NCBI GenBank assembly: GCA_949286115.1 | Contig: CASEBK010000031.1 | Coordinates: 118,574 to 182,573 of the forward strand | Direction of reading: 5' to 3' | From: an uncultured Veillonellaceae bacterium | GTDB taxonomy: Bacteria > Bacillota > Negativicutes > Veillonellales > Dialisteraceae | Length of the DNA: 64,000 nucleotides | Part shown: in pieces, positions 27,555 to 35,894 of the stretch | Layout: the number at the start of each line of letters is the position of its first letter | Position numbering within the stretch: the first letter of the stretch is position 1 | Translations under genes and position numbers: made by a program | The notes under the pieces: generated by a model | Seen by the model: the letters and a program-made list of their open reading frames with translations, nothing else | The model's database searches: none | Told to the model about the DNA's origin: nothing

Positions 27555-28058
27555 TCATTTCACTTCACTTTCATAGCGGGATAAAATGAAGCACAGGTCA
27601 GAGAGACGATTGAGATACTTCAGATCCGATTCATGGATCTCTTCGGTCTCACTGAGCTTCCACATCAGCCGCTCCGCCCGACGGATCACGGACCGCGCCA
27701 TATCGAGCGGCGCTGAGCTTTTCGATTCACCCGGTACGATGAAATGATCAAGCGGCGCCAGGTGGGCGTCATACCCATCAATGATCTTTTCCAGTTCCGT
27801 CACATGGTCATCCGTGATATGGGCTTCTTTTCCAAGACTTGCCACATCGGCCATGAGCATCCACAAGTCTTTCTGGATCTTGTAGATTGTTTCCTTCACA
27901 TTGTCATGTTCTGCAAAAGCACGGGCCATCCCAAGCACGGAATCCGCCTCGTCGATCGTACCGTATGTTTCGACGCGGACAGAGGCTTTCGAGACCCGCT
28001 CTCCTGTATAGAGACTGGTCATCCCCTTATCGCCGGTGCGAGTGTACACTTTTGCCAT
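27555..28058 (-). CDS. pduO: ATP:cob(I)alamin adenosyltransferase (PduO type)
   Basis: Adenosylates cob(I)alamin/cobinamide. The 167 residues start MAKVYTRTGDKGMTSLYTGE, the ATP-binding N-terminus of PduO-type enzymes, and have the FIVPGE...DMARSVIRRAERL signature (arginines for ATP contact) and YLNRLSDLCFILSR. The start at 28058 follows GAGGTCCC; the frame extends upstream through ndk and is not real there. It is separate from the cob operon but complements it. It follows ndk by ten bases. Confidence 0.95.
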   Translation of the reverse strand: MAKVYTRTGDKGMTSLYTGERVSKASVRVETYGTIDEADSVLGMARAFAEHDNVKETIYKIQKDLWMLMADVASLGKEAHITDDHVTELEKIIDGYDAHLAPLDHFIVPGESKSSAPLDMARSVIRRAERLMWKLSETEEIHESDLKYLNRLSDLCFILSRYESEVK

Positions 28059-28068
28059 GACAGGGACC

Positions 28069-28488
28069 TCACTTCTGCAGTTCGGGGAACCAGAGACCGA
28101 TCTCTCTTGCCGCCGTTTCCGGCGCATCGGAAGCGTGAACGACATTTTCATCGATAGAGGTCGCAAAGTCGCCGCGGATGGAGCCGGGGACGGCTTTCAG
28201 CGGATCAGTCGCACCGTTGATCTGGCGTACCGCTGCCACCGCATTTTCCCCTTCGATGACCATCGCCAGCACCGGGCCGGAGGTGATGAATGCGATCAGA
28301 TCATTGAAGAAGCCTTTGCCTTCATGTTCTGCATAATGTTTCTTAGCCAGTTCCACCGGCACCTGGATCATTTTGATCGCCTTGATGGAAAGGCCCTTCC
28401 GTTCAAAACGGGCGATTATCTCGCCGCAAATGTGTTTTTTGACTCCGTCCGGTTTAACAAGAACCAGCGTTTCTTCGATGTTTGCCAT
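28069..28488 (-). CDS. ndk: Nucleoside diphosphate kinase
   Basis: Balances nucleoside triphosphate pools. The 139 residues have the family start ETLVLVKPDGVKKHICGEII and the active-site histidine in the conserved NVVHASDAPETAAREI. Length is normal. ATG follows GGGAGGTTTT. It lies between htpX and pduO with short gaps and is probably co-transcribed with them up to the terminator at 27474. Confidence 0.96.
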   Translation of the reverse strand: MANIEETLVLVKPDGVKKHICGEIIARFERKGLSIKAIKMIQVPVELAKKHYAEHEGKGFFNDLIAFITSGPVLAMVIEGENAVAAVRQINGATDPLKAVPGSIRGDFATSIDENVVHASDAPETAAREIGLWFPELQK

Positions 28489-28506
28489 CAGAAAACCTCC
28501 CTTGAA

Positions 28507-29367
28507 TTAATGCATTTTTGCCGCGATCTCGCGCAGCCTTTTAATACGCTCCTCTGTAGGAGGATGCGTAGAAAACAGATTGACCATAGTGCTTCTCACT
28601 CCGGCCAGCGGATTGATGATGAAAAGGCCGGAGGAAGCAGGTGTCGCCTGGCTCATCACACGGTGATGAGCATAGTCGTCCAACTTTGCCAGCGCGCTTG
28701 CCAGTGCCAGCGGCTTGCCGCTGATGGCCGCGCCGGAAGCGTCTGCCATGTATTCCCGCGAGCGGGACAGCGCCATTTGGATGACCGCTGCTGCGATCGG
28801 CGCGATGACGGCCATCACCATGAGCGCCATGGGATTCGCGCTGTTGCCGTCTTCATCACGTCCGCCGCCGAAGATCGCCGCCCACTGCGCCATGTTGGCG
28901 ATCCAGCTGATCGCCCCGGCGATGGACGCGGCAAGCGTCATGATGAGCGTATCTCTGTGTTTGATGTGAGACAATTCGTGACTGATGACCCCGGCGATCT
29001 CATCCCTGTCAAGCATGGAGATGAGCCCTTCCGTCACGGCGACCGCCGCATGATTTTCATCGCGGCCGGTGGCGAATGCATTCGGCACCGCCGTCGGAAC
29101 GACATAAAGGCGCGGCATAGGCATATGCGCGCGCTTCGTCAGATCTTCTACCAGTTCGTACAGCTCAGGAACTTCCTCTTTGGACAGCGGCTGTGCGTTG
29201 TAACTTCTCAGAGCGATCTTGTCACAATTCCAATAGCTGATAAAGTTGATGCCAAGGGAAATGATGAACATGACCATGGCGCCGGAGCGGCCCCCGACCA
29301 TACCACCAATGGCCATCAGAATCACACTGAGCAGAGTCAGAAGCATGACGGATTTGATTCTGTTCAT
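28507..29367 (-). CDS. htpX: Membrane metalloprotease HtpX
   Basis: Membrane-bound zinc protease of protein quality control. From the ATG at 29367 (AGAGGTC upstream) the protein is about 286 residues, with two N-terminal membrane helices (8-24 and 30-46), the zinc motif HELSH at 130-134, the third-ligand region SREYMADASGA, and two further hydrophobic stretches after the zinc motif. A 15-codon extension upstream reaches into the tRNA-Pro gene and is not used. Only 30 bases separate it from tRNA-Pro. Confidence 0.95.
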   Translation of the reverse strand: MNRIKSVMLLTLLSVILMAIGGMVGGRSGAMVMFIISLGINFISYWNCDKIALRSYNAQPLSKEEVPELYELVEDLTKRAHMPMPRLYVVPTAVPNAFATGRDENHAAVAVTEGLISMLDRDEIAGVISHELSHIKHRDTLIMTLAASIAGAISWIANMAQWAAIFGGGRDEDGNSANPMALMVMAVIAPIAAAVIQMALSRSREYMADASGAAISGKPLALASALAKLDDYAHHRVMSQATPASSGLFIINPLAGVRSTMVNLFSTHPPTEERIKRLREIAAKMH

Positions 29368-29397
29368 CGCAGATGACCTCTTTTCTGTAAAAAAAAA

Positions 29398-29474
29398 TGG
29401 TCGGAACGACATGAGTTGAACATGCGACCTCTACCACCCCAAGGTAGCGCTCTACCAAACTGAGCTACGTCCCG
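29398..29474 (-). tRNA. tRNA-Pro (anticodon GGG)
   Basis: A 77-base cloverleaf with encoded CCA. Acceptor CGGGACG pairs with CGTTCCG (one G-T), the D arm is AGCTCAGTTTGGTAGAGC, and the anticodon stem CTACC/GGTAG holds TTGGGGT (anticodon GGG). A T-run directly follows the CCA end. Confidence 0.95.
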
Positions 29475-29492
29475 ACATTTGCTACATGACAT

Positions 29493-29521
29493 ATGATACC
29501 GGCTCTCTGCTTTTTTGTCAA
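29493..29521 (-). promoter_or_regulatory. Consensus sigma-A promoter of tRNA-Pro
   Basis: Minus strand TTGACA (29521-29516), 17-base spacer, TATCAT (29498-29493); the tRNA begins 19 bases further on. Confidence 0.85.
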
Positions 29522-29549
29522 GAGTCCTCCTCTCCTGCCTGACCGTAAA

Positions 29550-29571
29550 TTAAAACTCCCCGAAGGGAGTC
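29550..29571 (-). terminator. Intrinsic terminator of hom-thrB operon
   Basis: Minus strand ACTCCC, loop TTCG, GGGAGT, then TTTTAATTT, five bases after the thrB stop. Confidence 0.9.
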
Positions 29572-29575
29572 TTTT

Positions 29576-30502
29576 TCATTCGCCGATCTCATGCAGGCCA
29601 AGATCATCAAAAGCAAGCGTCTCTGTGCGGGACGATATCCCCGCCGCGGCAAAGCCATCCTGCATGGCCCTTCCTACCGCTTCCGCCCGCGCTTCATCCA
29701 CGAAGGCGATCATCGTGGGGCCAGACCCGCTGATGGTCGCTCCATAAGCGCCCGCTTCTTCCGCCTGCCGGATCACCGTTTCCCCGCCCGGAATGAGGGG
29801 CAGACGATACGGCACATGGATACGGTCATCCATCCCGAGCTTCAGATAGGACGGGTCCTTCTGGAAGAACGCCGCGAGCAGGAATGAAACGGCGCTCACA
29901 TTGTGCACCGCGTCCGTCCGGTCATAGCCATGGGGCAGTGCAGCCCGCGCCTTTTCCGTGAGCAGTTCAAAATCAGGGATCGCCACGACGGCTTTCCAAT
30001 CCGTTGATACGGAGACCTTCTCGCTTTTCACACCGGCCTCATCCATCATGGAAATGACGAACCCGCCAAAGACCGCAGGGGCCGCATTGTCAGGATGTCC
30101 CTCCATCTCCGCTGCGATGGAAAGCATCTCCGCTTTCGACAAAGGCGCTCCCAGGCACAGGTTCGCCAGTCCCACGCCGGAGACGATGGCGGCAGAACTG
30201 CTGCCAAGCCCCCGCGCGAAGGGGATGCGGTTCACCAGATGGAGCGTGCCTCCGGGAAGCGGGCAGCCGATGCGCTCTGCCGTGCGTGCCATGGCCTGCA
30301 GTACGATATTGTCCGCGCCGCAGGACATTTCCCCAACGCCCTCGCCTTCCGCCGTGATGGAGATATCAGGAAATCGGCGCGTTTCATCCGGCGTAAAAAA
30401 CGCTTCATTATAAAGAGCCAGAGACAGCCCCAACACATCGAAGCCGCTTCCGATATTGGCCGTCGTCGCCGGCACGGCGATATGATACGTTTCAGTTTTC
30501 AT
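29576..30502 (-). CDS. thrB: Homoserine kinase
   Basis: Phosphorylates homoserine on the way to threonine. The 308-residue GHMP kinase begins IAVPATTANIGSGFDVLGLSL, has the ATP loop PFARGLGSSSAAIVSG, and the third motif AYGATISGSGPTMIA. It overlaps hom by 11 bases and closes the operon. Threonine synthase (thrC) is not in the window. The threonine made could also feed PduX/CobD. Confidence 0.96.
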   Translation of the reverse strand: MKTETYHIAVPATTANIGSGFDVLGLSLALYNEAFFTPDETRRFPDISITAEGEGVGEMSCGADNIVLQAMARTAERIGCPLPGGTLHLVNRIPFARGLGSSSAAIVSGVGLANLCLGAPLSKAEMLSIAAEMEGHPDNAAPAVFGGFVISMMDEAGVKSEKVSVSTDWKAVVAIPDFELLTEKARAALPHGYDRTDAVHNVSAVSFLLAAFFQKDPSYLKLGMDDRIHVPYRLPLIPGGETVIRQAEEAGAYGATISGSGPTMIAFVDEARAEAVGRAMQDGFAAAGISSRTETLAFDDLGLHEIGE

Positions 30503-31790
30503 GGCTCATGACCCTGATGATATTCGCTACCGATTTCACTGTGGGGAGAAGTTTCAGAGACTCTTCCACCCGAAGGATGCTTTCTCTCGGCGATGTATCG
30601 ACGATCAGCATCAGCTCTGCAAATTTTTCAAAGCGCCGCTTCTGCACCATCTCGTTGATGCTGATGCCATTGTCCGCAAAGATGCGGGCGATACTTGCCA
30701 GCACACCGGTCGTATCATCCACCACAAGACGGAAATAATAGGAGTCTTTCAGTTTGAGCGAAGAATAGAACGGAATGCGGCGCACGTCGGTCAGGATCAT
30801 TCCCGTCCCCGTGGAGCCATTGTGGATGTGCTTGATCGTGCTGATCACATCGCCCATGACGGCGCTTGCCGTCGGGAGCGATCCGGCTCCCTGACCATAG
30901 AACATCACGTCGTCTACCACGTTCCCTACAACATAAATGGCGTTATAGGCCCCTTTGACCGATGCCAGCGGATGGGATTTCGGCACGAATGCCGGATATA
31001 CGTTGAGCGCCACCCCGTTCTCTTCCCGGAGCGCCACAGCCAGCAGTTTGATCACATATCCCATATCCCGCGCATAGGTGACATCCTCCTGCTGAATCTT
31101 TTCGATGCCTTCCACGAGCACGTCATCGAACGTCACATTTGCGCGGAATCCGATGGCAGTGAGGATAGCCAGTTTCCGCGCCGCATCATAACCGCATACG
31201 TCATTCGTCGGGTCCGCTTCTGCAAACCCCTTGGCCTGGGCCTCGGCAAGCGCCGCTTCATATGACTCGCCTGTATCGGTCATGCTCGTCAGGATATAGT
31301 TCGTCGTGCCGTTCACGATACCAATGATCTTGTCGATACGGTTGGCTGCCAGCGAATCATGAAGCGGCTGCAGCACCGGGATCCCGCCGCCGACGCTCGC
31401 CTCACAGCTGAAATTAACGTGATTCATGAGCGCGATCTGAATGATCTCCGGCCCGTAGAGCGCCACCAGATCTTTATTGGCGCTCACCACGTTGATGCCC
31501 CGCTGAAGCGCGGCGTAGATATACTCCTTCGCCGGATGGATGCCGCCCATCACCTCGATCACGATCTGAATGGACGGATCTTTCAGCACATCCTGAAAAT
31601 CTGCTGTGACATGAACGCCCTGCAGAAGTTCCAGCTGCGCATATTTCTCCGGATGGCGCACCAGGACGGTCTTCAAATGCACACTGCATCCAAGCTGCCG
31701 CTCAATGAACTCCCGGTTTCTGCGAAGCGCCTCCGCCGTACCGCTTCCTACGGTACCAAATCCCAGAAGCGCGATATTGATCTCTTTCAT
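30492..31790 (-). CDS. hom: Homoserine dehydrogenase
   Basis: Reduces aspartate semialdehyde to homoserine. The 432 residues have the NAD(P)-binding start IALLGFGTVGSGTAEAL, the catalytic domain with GIVNGTTNYILTSM and AEADPTNDVCGYDAARKLAI, and a C-terminal ACT domain from about 355 (VVDDTTGVLASIARIFADNG). The ACT domain is normally the feedback site for threonine. It lies three bases after the stop of the ACT protein gene, in one operon with it. Confidence 0.97.
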   Translation of the reverse strand: MKEINIALLGFGTVGSGTAEALRRNREFIERQLGCSVHLKTVLVRHPEKYAQLELLQGVHVTADFQDVLKDPSIQIVIEVMGGIHPAKEYIYAALQRGINVVSANKDLVALYGPEIIQIALMNHVNFSCEASVGGGIPVLQPLHDSLAANRIDKIIGIVNGTTNYILTSMTDTGESYEAALAEAQAKGFAEADPTNDVCGYDAARKLAILTAIGFRANVTFDDVLVEGIEKIQQEDVTYARDMGYVIKLLAVALREENGVALNVYPAFVPKSHPLASVKGAYNAIYVVGNVVDDVMFYGQGAGSLPTASAVMGDVISTIKHIHNGSTGTGMILTDVRRIPFYSSLKLKDSYYFRLVVDDTTGVLASIARIFADNGISINEMVQKRRFEKFAELMLIVDTSPRESILRVEESLKLLPTVKSVANIIRVMSHEN

Positions 31791-31793
31791 TGG

Positions 31794-32240
31794 CTACTCC
31801 TCCCCCACCACGTAAATCTTACGGACTCCTTTGATGGCCTGCAGCTCTTCCACCAGCTCTGCCAGCGACAGCTGCATTTCAGACGTCTGAATGGAAAGAC
31901 TCATCGTCGTCAGCTTCTTGATGGGGATGCCCTTGTTCATCGTCAGGATCTCCGCCTTTTCACGGCCAAGCCTGCGAAAGATCCGGTTCCCCAGAGAGGG
32001 ATCATTCTGCAGAACGATGAAGAGCGTCGCCGTGCCGTGCATGGAATCTTCAAAGGCTGGCGCTACATGATCTTTATACTTGTAATAAGCGCTTCGGCTG
32101 ATGCCCGTTTTCTGTACGGCTTCGTTGATCGTTTCCGCCGTACCGTTCTTCAGCAGCTCCTTGGCCCGTATCGTGCTCTTAAGGGCTGATGGCAGGACCT
32201 GGAAATCCACCAGATAAAATTGCTTTGTCTCTTTTCCCAT
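31794..32240 (-). CDS. ACT domain protein (PheB/UPF0735 family)
   Basis: A 148-residue protein with an N-terminal helix-turn-helix-like region (NEAVQKTGISRSAYYKYKDH) and a C-terminal ACT domain (from about 70: ATLFIVLQND...). This is the UPF0735/PheB family commonly placed before hom in Firmicutes; it probably senses an amino acid and regulates the aspartate-family pathway, but this is inference. The start at 32240 follows GAGGAATC; the longer upstream frame overlaps the methyltransferase gene. Confidence 0.9.
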   Translation of the reverse strand: MGKETKQFYLVDFQVLPSALKSTIRAKELLKNGTAETINEAVQKTGISRSAYYKYKDHVAPAFEDSMHGTATLFIVLQNDPSLGNRIFRRLGREKAEILTMNKGIPIKKLTTMSLSIQTSEMQLSLAELVEELQAIKGVRKIYVVGEE

Positions 32241-32250
32241 TCTGATTCCT

Positions 32251-33063
32251 CTATTGCAAGTCGTTATCCTGTATCTCTTCCATGAAATGGAACAAAAGCA
32301 CGGCTGCGCTGGCCGCCACATTGAGAGACTCCACGCCCCCCGCCATGGGGATGTACAGCCGCCGGTCGCACAGCGCGAGCACGTCCCGACTCACGCCGTT
32401 CCCTTCGTTTCCAAAGGCGAAAATGGCATCGCGGATCGTGCCTGCCCGACGATATGGCACGCCGCCTTCCAGCGCGGTCCCGATCAGAGGCAGTCCGCTT
32501 CGTGTACGGATGCGCTCTATATCATCCACTGACAAATGCTCATAAACAGGCACTCGCAGGATGCTTCCCATGGAGCTCCGCACCGCCTTTTCCGCATAGG
32601 GATCGGTGCATCCTTCCATGAGCAGGAGCCCGCGGCAACCCGCAGCGGCTGCCGTACGAAGGATCGTCCCCATATTGCCCGGATCCTGCACGCCGTCTAA
32701 AAGTACATAATGGCCATGAAGCGGCTGAAGGAGCATAGAGATATCGGCCGACGGCCGCGCAAGGATCGCGAGGATGCCCTGCCCGTGCTCCGTGCCGGAA
32801 AGAGCCTTCATGATCGCCTGGCTCGTTTCAAGAAAGAGCCAGTGCTTTTTTTTCGCCCTTTCCATCAAGGCCTGCACGCGCGCCTCTGCTGCAGCCTCTG
32901 CTGTCACGAAGCACACAGCGTCGCTGTATCCCTGCGCAAGCGCATCCTCCGCGCTTCGCAGTCCTTCCATCAGAAATCGTCCTGTCCGTTCCCGATATTT
33001 TTTCATCTTCAGCTGCGACGCCAGTTTGACCCAGCGATTGTTCAGGCTGCTGATCCGTTCCAT
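32251..33063 (-). CDS. SpoU/TrmH-family RNA 2'-O-methyltransferase
   Basis: Methylates ribose in rRNA or tRNA; the substrate cannot be told from sequence. The 270 residues have the N-terminal substrate-binding domain (LASQLKMKKYRERTGRFLMEG) and the trefoil-knot SPOUT domain with VLLDGVQDPGNMGTILRTAA, FAFGNEGNGVS and the ending VESLNVAASAAVLLF. ATG follows GGAGGAATGAC. It heads the operon with the ACT protein, hom and thrB. The leader has a perfect inverted repeat beside the ribosome site. Confidence 0.93.
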   Translation of the reverse strand: MERISSLNNRWVKLASQLKMKKYRERTGRFLMEGLRSAEDALAQGYSDAVCFVTAEAAAEARVQALMERAKKKHWLFLETSQAIMKALSGTEHGQGILAILARPSADISMLLQPLHGHYVLLDGVQDPGNMGTILRTAAAAGCRGLLLMEGCTDPYAEKAVRSSMGSILRVPVYEHLSVDDIERIRTRSGLPLIGTALEGGVPYRRAGTIRDAIFAFGNEGNGVSRDVLALCDRRLYIPMAGGVESLNVAASAAVLLFHFMEEIQDNDLQ

Positions 33064-33074
33064 GTCATTCCTCC

Positions 33075-33091
33075 ATGCGCTGTCAGCGCAT
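33075..33091. repeat. Perfect inverted repeat beside ribosome site
   Basis: ATGCGCTG and CAGCGCAT arms with a single central base, 12 bases upstream of the methyltransferase ATG and touching its GGAGG. Confidence 0.75.
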
Positions 33092-33112
33092 TTCTTTTAC
33101 AGTCATGATTTG

Positions 33113-33129
33113 ATTATACATGAGTCATT
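33113..33129 (-). promoter_or_regulatory. -10 box with adjacent ATGACTCAT palindrome
   Basis: TATAAT on the minus strand (33118-33113) preceded by AATGACTCATGT (33129-33118). The same 12-mer lies just upstream of the -10 at 54375. No good -35. Confidence 0.45.
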
Positions 33130-33174
33130 CTAAAATAGAAACACATTTCCGCGGAAGCCGCACATTCCATGCCA

Positions 33175-33203
33175 CAAGAAAAGGACGACACCGGTCGTCC
33201 TCT
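33175..33203 (-). terminator. Intrinsic terminator of nrdR-gmhA-gmhB-GT9 unit
   Basis: Minus strand GGACGAC, loop CGGT, GTCGTCC, then TTTTCTT; nine bases past the stop at 33212. Confidence 0.9.
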
Positions 33204-33211
33204 CTGACGTT

Positions 33212-34210
33212 TCATTCATTCAGTTTTTTCATCGCCAGACGGAATACGTCATCCACAGCGATGGTGCTCATGTCTGTCGTCTCTTTCCCCGGATTCTCTG
33301 CAAGAAGCACATCTGCCCCGGGATTGCCGTAGGGGCCGCTTCTGTCAGGCAGTGTCGGGCCAAAGAGAGCGATGAGCGGCGTCTGCATCGCATTGGCGAT
33401 ATGAAGGGGCCCTGTATCGCAGGAGATATGAAGCGACGCCATTTCATCAAGCGCTGCAAGCTCCAGCAGATCGGTCTTTCCGATGAGGTCGACCGTATAC
33501 GAAGACGGCGAAAGCCGACAGATCGTCTCTCCCATCTCCTTTTCGGACGGAGCCCCGGAAATGACCGTGTAAATGTTTTCTTCAGCCAACTTTGCCGCCA
33601 GATTTCCCCAATTTTCGATCGGCCATTTTTTGTGCTCTCCCCGCGTGCCCGGCACGATCACCACATAGCGGCCCGTGACTCCGGCTTCCGCGAGCATGGC
33701 CCGCACAGATTTCTTTTCCTCATCGTGCGGATGGACAGGAAATTCAAAATGCGATGTATCACAGCGAAGATAAGCCATCACATCCAACAGTTGCTCAATG
33801 ATGTGCCCATGCTGATGCGGTCCCTTAATGGGATGACTCACAAGGAAACTTCCTTCCCGCGCATCCCAGTAGCCGATCTTCTTTCTGCCCCCGGACAATG
33901 CTGCGATGAGCGCGCTTTTGGCAATCATCTGCAGATCGATGACCAGATCAAAGCGGCGGCTGTGCAGGTCCTGCCGGACCGACTTCAGATACGACCAGTC
34001 TTTGATCCGTTTGCGATCCACATAATAGATCTCATCGATCCACGGCTTTCCCGGAAGGAGCGCTCCGAAGGCGGGATGTACGGCCCAGGTGATCCGCGCT
34101 TCCGGATAGGTCTTCCTCAGCACATACAGAGACGGAAGCGCATGGATCACATCGCCCAGCGAACTCATCTTGATGATCAAAATATTCTGATACGGAGTCT
34201 CTTTCATCAT
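33212..34210 (-). CDS. GT9 glycosyltransferase, heptosyltransferase-like
   Basis: Probably adds heptose to the LPS inner core. The 332 residues start with ILIIKMSSLGDVIHALP, closest to heptosyltransferase I (WaaC) motifs, then the second domain VVIVPGTRGEHKKWP and the nucleotide-sugar site HISCDTGPLHIANAM with ALFGPT. The start is ATG at 34210 or 34207; both overlap the gmhB stop. Co-transcribed with gmhA and gmhB, which make the heptose. WaaC versus WaaF cannot be settled here. Confidence 0.9.
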   Translation of the reverse strand: MMKETPYQNILIIKMSSLGDVIHALPSLYVLRKTYPEARITWAVHPAFGALLPGKPWIDEIYYVDRKRIKDWSYLKSVRQDLHSRRFDLVIDLQMIAKSALIAALSGGRKKIGYWDAREGSFLVSHPIKGPHQHGHIIEQLLDVMAYLRCDTSHFEFPVHPHDEEKKSVRAMLAEAGVTGRYVVIVPGTRGEHKKWPIENWGNLAAKLAEENIYTVISGAPSEKEMGETICRLSPSSYTVDLIGKTDLLELAALDEMASLHISCDTGPLHIANAMQTPLIALFGPTLPDRSGPYGNPGADVLLAENPGKETTDMSTIAVDDVFRLAMKKLNE

Positions 34211-34731
34211 TTCTGTCCTGTTTTCTCCTGAAGGCGGTCCCAAAATGCTTCCAAATCATCACCGTCAAACAAAAATCCGCGAATACCGGCCCGTTTTGCC
34301 GCTTCGACGTCGCGGGGGCTGTCTCCGATGAGGAGCGCATTCTCTTTTTCAATGCCATACGCCTCCAAAGCCCGCAGGATGAGCCCCGGCTTCGGTTTTC
34401 GGCAGTCACAGTCTACATCGTACGTCGGAACCGCGGCGCCTTTCAAATGAGGACAGTAAAAAAATTCTGCGATATGACCGCCATATTTTTGGAACTCCTG
34501 GTTCATGGCTTCGTGGAGCCGGCGCACGTCGTCCTCCGTATAGTAACCGCGGGCAACGCCGCTCTGATTGGTCACCACAAAGAGGAGCCAGCCTTCCCGA
34601 GTCAGACGTCCTACCAGTTCCCGCGCACCGGGGATCCATGTAACGTCTTCCATGCGGTGTACGTAGCCGGCATCCACATTCAGCACGCCGTCCCGGTCAA
34701 ACAGGACTGCCCGGCGCGTTTCCCGGACCAT
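34207..34731 (-). CDS. gmhB: D-glycero-D-manno-heptose 1,7-bisphosphate 7-phosphatase
   Basis: HAD-family phosphatase in ADP-heptose synthesis. The 174 residues have the nucleophile motif VLFDRDGVLNVD, the second motif VVTNQSGVARG, a zinc loop (CPHLKG...DCDCRKPKPG), and LIGDSPRDVEAAKRAG. The ATG at 34731 follows GGAG and overlaps the gmhA stop by one base (TGATG). A GTG at 34743 would add four residues. The kinase/adenylyltransferase (HldE) is not in the window. Confidence 0.95.
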   Translation of the reverse strand: MVRETRRAVLFDRDGVLNVDAGYVHRMEDVTWIPGARELVGRLTREGWLLFVVTNQSGVARGYYTEDDVRRLHEAMNQEFQKYGGHIAEFFYCPHLKGAAVPTYDVDCDCRKPKPGLILRALEAYGIEKENALLIGDSPRDVEAAKRAGIRGFLFDGDDLEAFWDRLQEKTGQK

Positions 34732-35303
34732 CAGCGGCTCCACTCCATCTCGTCAATGTATTCACAAATGCTGTGCGCACAGAGAATATGCATTTCCTGA
34801 ATGCGTGCCGTGGACTCGCTGGGAATGATGAGCGCCGTATCCGACAGGCCTGCCATCTTTCCTCCGTCTTTTCCGAGGGATGCGATCACAGTCATGCCTT
34901 TTTTATGAGCCATTTCAGCTGCCTTCAGCACGTTGGCGCTGTTCCCGCTCGTCGTGATGCCCCAGAACACGTCGCCCGCCTGGCCAAGAGCTTCCACCTG
35001 CCGCGCAAACACATCATCGTAGCTGTAGTCATTGCCGACCGATGTCAGGATCGACGTATCCGTCGTAAGGGCGATGGCGGGAAGCGCCACGCGTTCCCGG
35101 TGAAAGCGCCCTACAAATTCCGCCGCGATATGCTGTGCGTCGGCCGCGCTGCCACCATTCCCGCAGAGCAGGAGCTTATGCCCGCCGCGCAGTGCCTTCG
35201 CGCAGATCTCTGCCATCTGTCCCACTACAGGGATCAGGGCCTTCGTCTGCTCCCATACTTTCTGATGATCTTCAAAACAAGATTCGATGCTGTCCCATTC
35301 CAT
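34731..35303 (-). CDS. gmhA: Sedoheptulose 7-phosphate isomerase
   Basis: First step from sedoheptulose 7-phosphate to ADP-heptose for LPS. The 190-residue SIS-domain protein has LLLCGNGGSAADAQHIAAEF, the ITTSGNSANV sugar-phosphate loop, the DTSILTSVGND segment and the catalytic glutamate/histidine region (IQEMHILCAHSICEYID). ATG at 35303 is 11 bases from AAGGAG; the in-frame GTG at 35312 is too close. Five bases after nrdR. Presence of an LPS heptose set in a Firmicutes-like gene order argues for a diderm Negativicute. Confidence 0.95.
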   Translation of the reverse strand: MEWDSIESCFEDHQKVWEQTKALIPVVGQMAEICAKALRGGHKLLLCGNGGSAADAQHIAAEFVGRFHRERVALPAIALTTDTSILTSVGNDYSYDDVFARQVEALGQAGDVFWGITTSGNSANVLKAAEMAHKKGMTVIASLGKDGGKMAGLSDTALIIPSESTARIQEMHILCAHSICEYIDEMEWSR

Positions 35304-35308
35304 GACGA

Positions 35309-35773
35309 TCACTTCTCCTTATTTGATTTCATCAGGGCTTCCAGCTCCTGCATGAAGCTGCCGATATCTTTGAATTCCCGATACACCGACGCAAACCGCA
35401 CATAGGCCACCTGATCGAGCTTCCGAAGTTCATCCATGACGATGTTGCCGATCATTTCCGAGGAGACCTCATGAGACGGACTGCTCCGGACCTGCCGCTC
35501 CACCGTATTGACGACGTCTTCGATCTGCTCCGACGAAATATTTCGCTTTTCGCAGGCACGAATGATCCCGCTCCGCACTTTGTTTCGATTGAAGCTCTCC
35601 CGCACGCCACTCTTTTTGATGACGCGAAGAGGCGACTGCTCCACCGTCTCATACGTCGTGAAACGGCGGCTGCACGCAAGGCACTGCCGTCTCCGCCGGA
35701 TTGAGGTACCGTCATCGGTATCGCGGGAGTCCGTCACCTTTGTATTGGGACTGCCGCAGAAAGGACATTTCAT
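35309..35773 (-). CDS. nrdR: Transcriptional repressor NrdR
   Basis: Zinc-finger and ATP-cone repressor of ribonucleotide reductase genes. The 154 residues start MKCPFCGSPNTKVTDSRD with the second zinc pair in RRQCLACSRRFTTYE, followed by the ATP cone (VIKKSGVRESFNRNKVRSG). ATG at 35773 follows AAAGGAG. The ribosome site begins just after the ftsZ terminator hairpin, and no promoter is visible between, so expression may depend on read-through. First gene of the unit with gmhA, gmhB and the GT9 gene. Confidence 0.96.
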   Translation of the reverse strand: MKCPFCGSPNTKVTDSRDTDDGTSIRRRRQCLACSRRFTTYETVEQSPLRVIKKSGVRESFNRNKVRSGIIRACEKRNISSEQIEDVVNTVERQVRSSPSHEVSSEMIGNIVMDELRKLDQVAYVRFASVYREFKDIGSFMQELEALMKSNKEK

Positions 35774-35792
35774 AATAGTTCTCCTTTGTACG

Positions 35793-35824
35793 AAAAAAGC
35801 CACACAGCATACACGGTGTGGCTT
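35793..35824 (-). terminator. Intrinsic terminator after ftsZ
   Basis: Minus strand AAGCCACAC and GTGTGGCTT arms with a ten-base loop, then a T-run. It ends only 20 bases before the nrdR start. Confidence 0.9.
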
Positions 35825-35894
35825 ACGATCGCAGAAATACAGGCTCCCACAGATACAGCGAGATCCTCAGCCCTCCGCGGCTGGACCTTTCGAT

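Noticed and set aside
30492..33211. T-box or amino acid riboswitch before the hom-thrB unit
   Set aside because: No T-box (GGTGG-ACCGCG type) sequence or long structured leader is visible; the leader is only about 43 bases.
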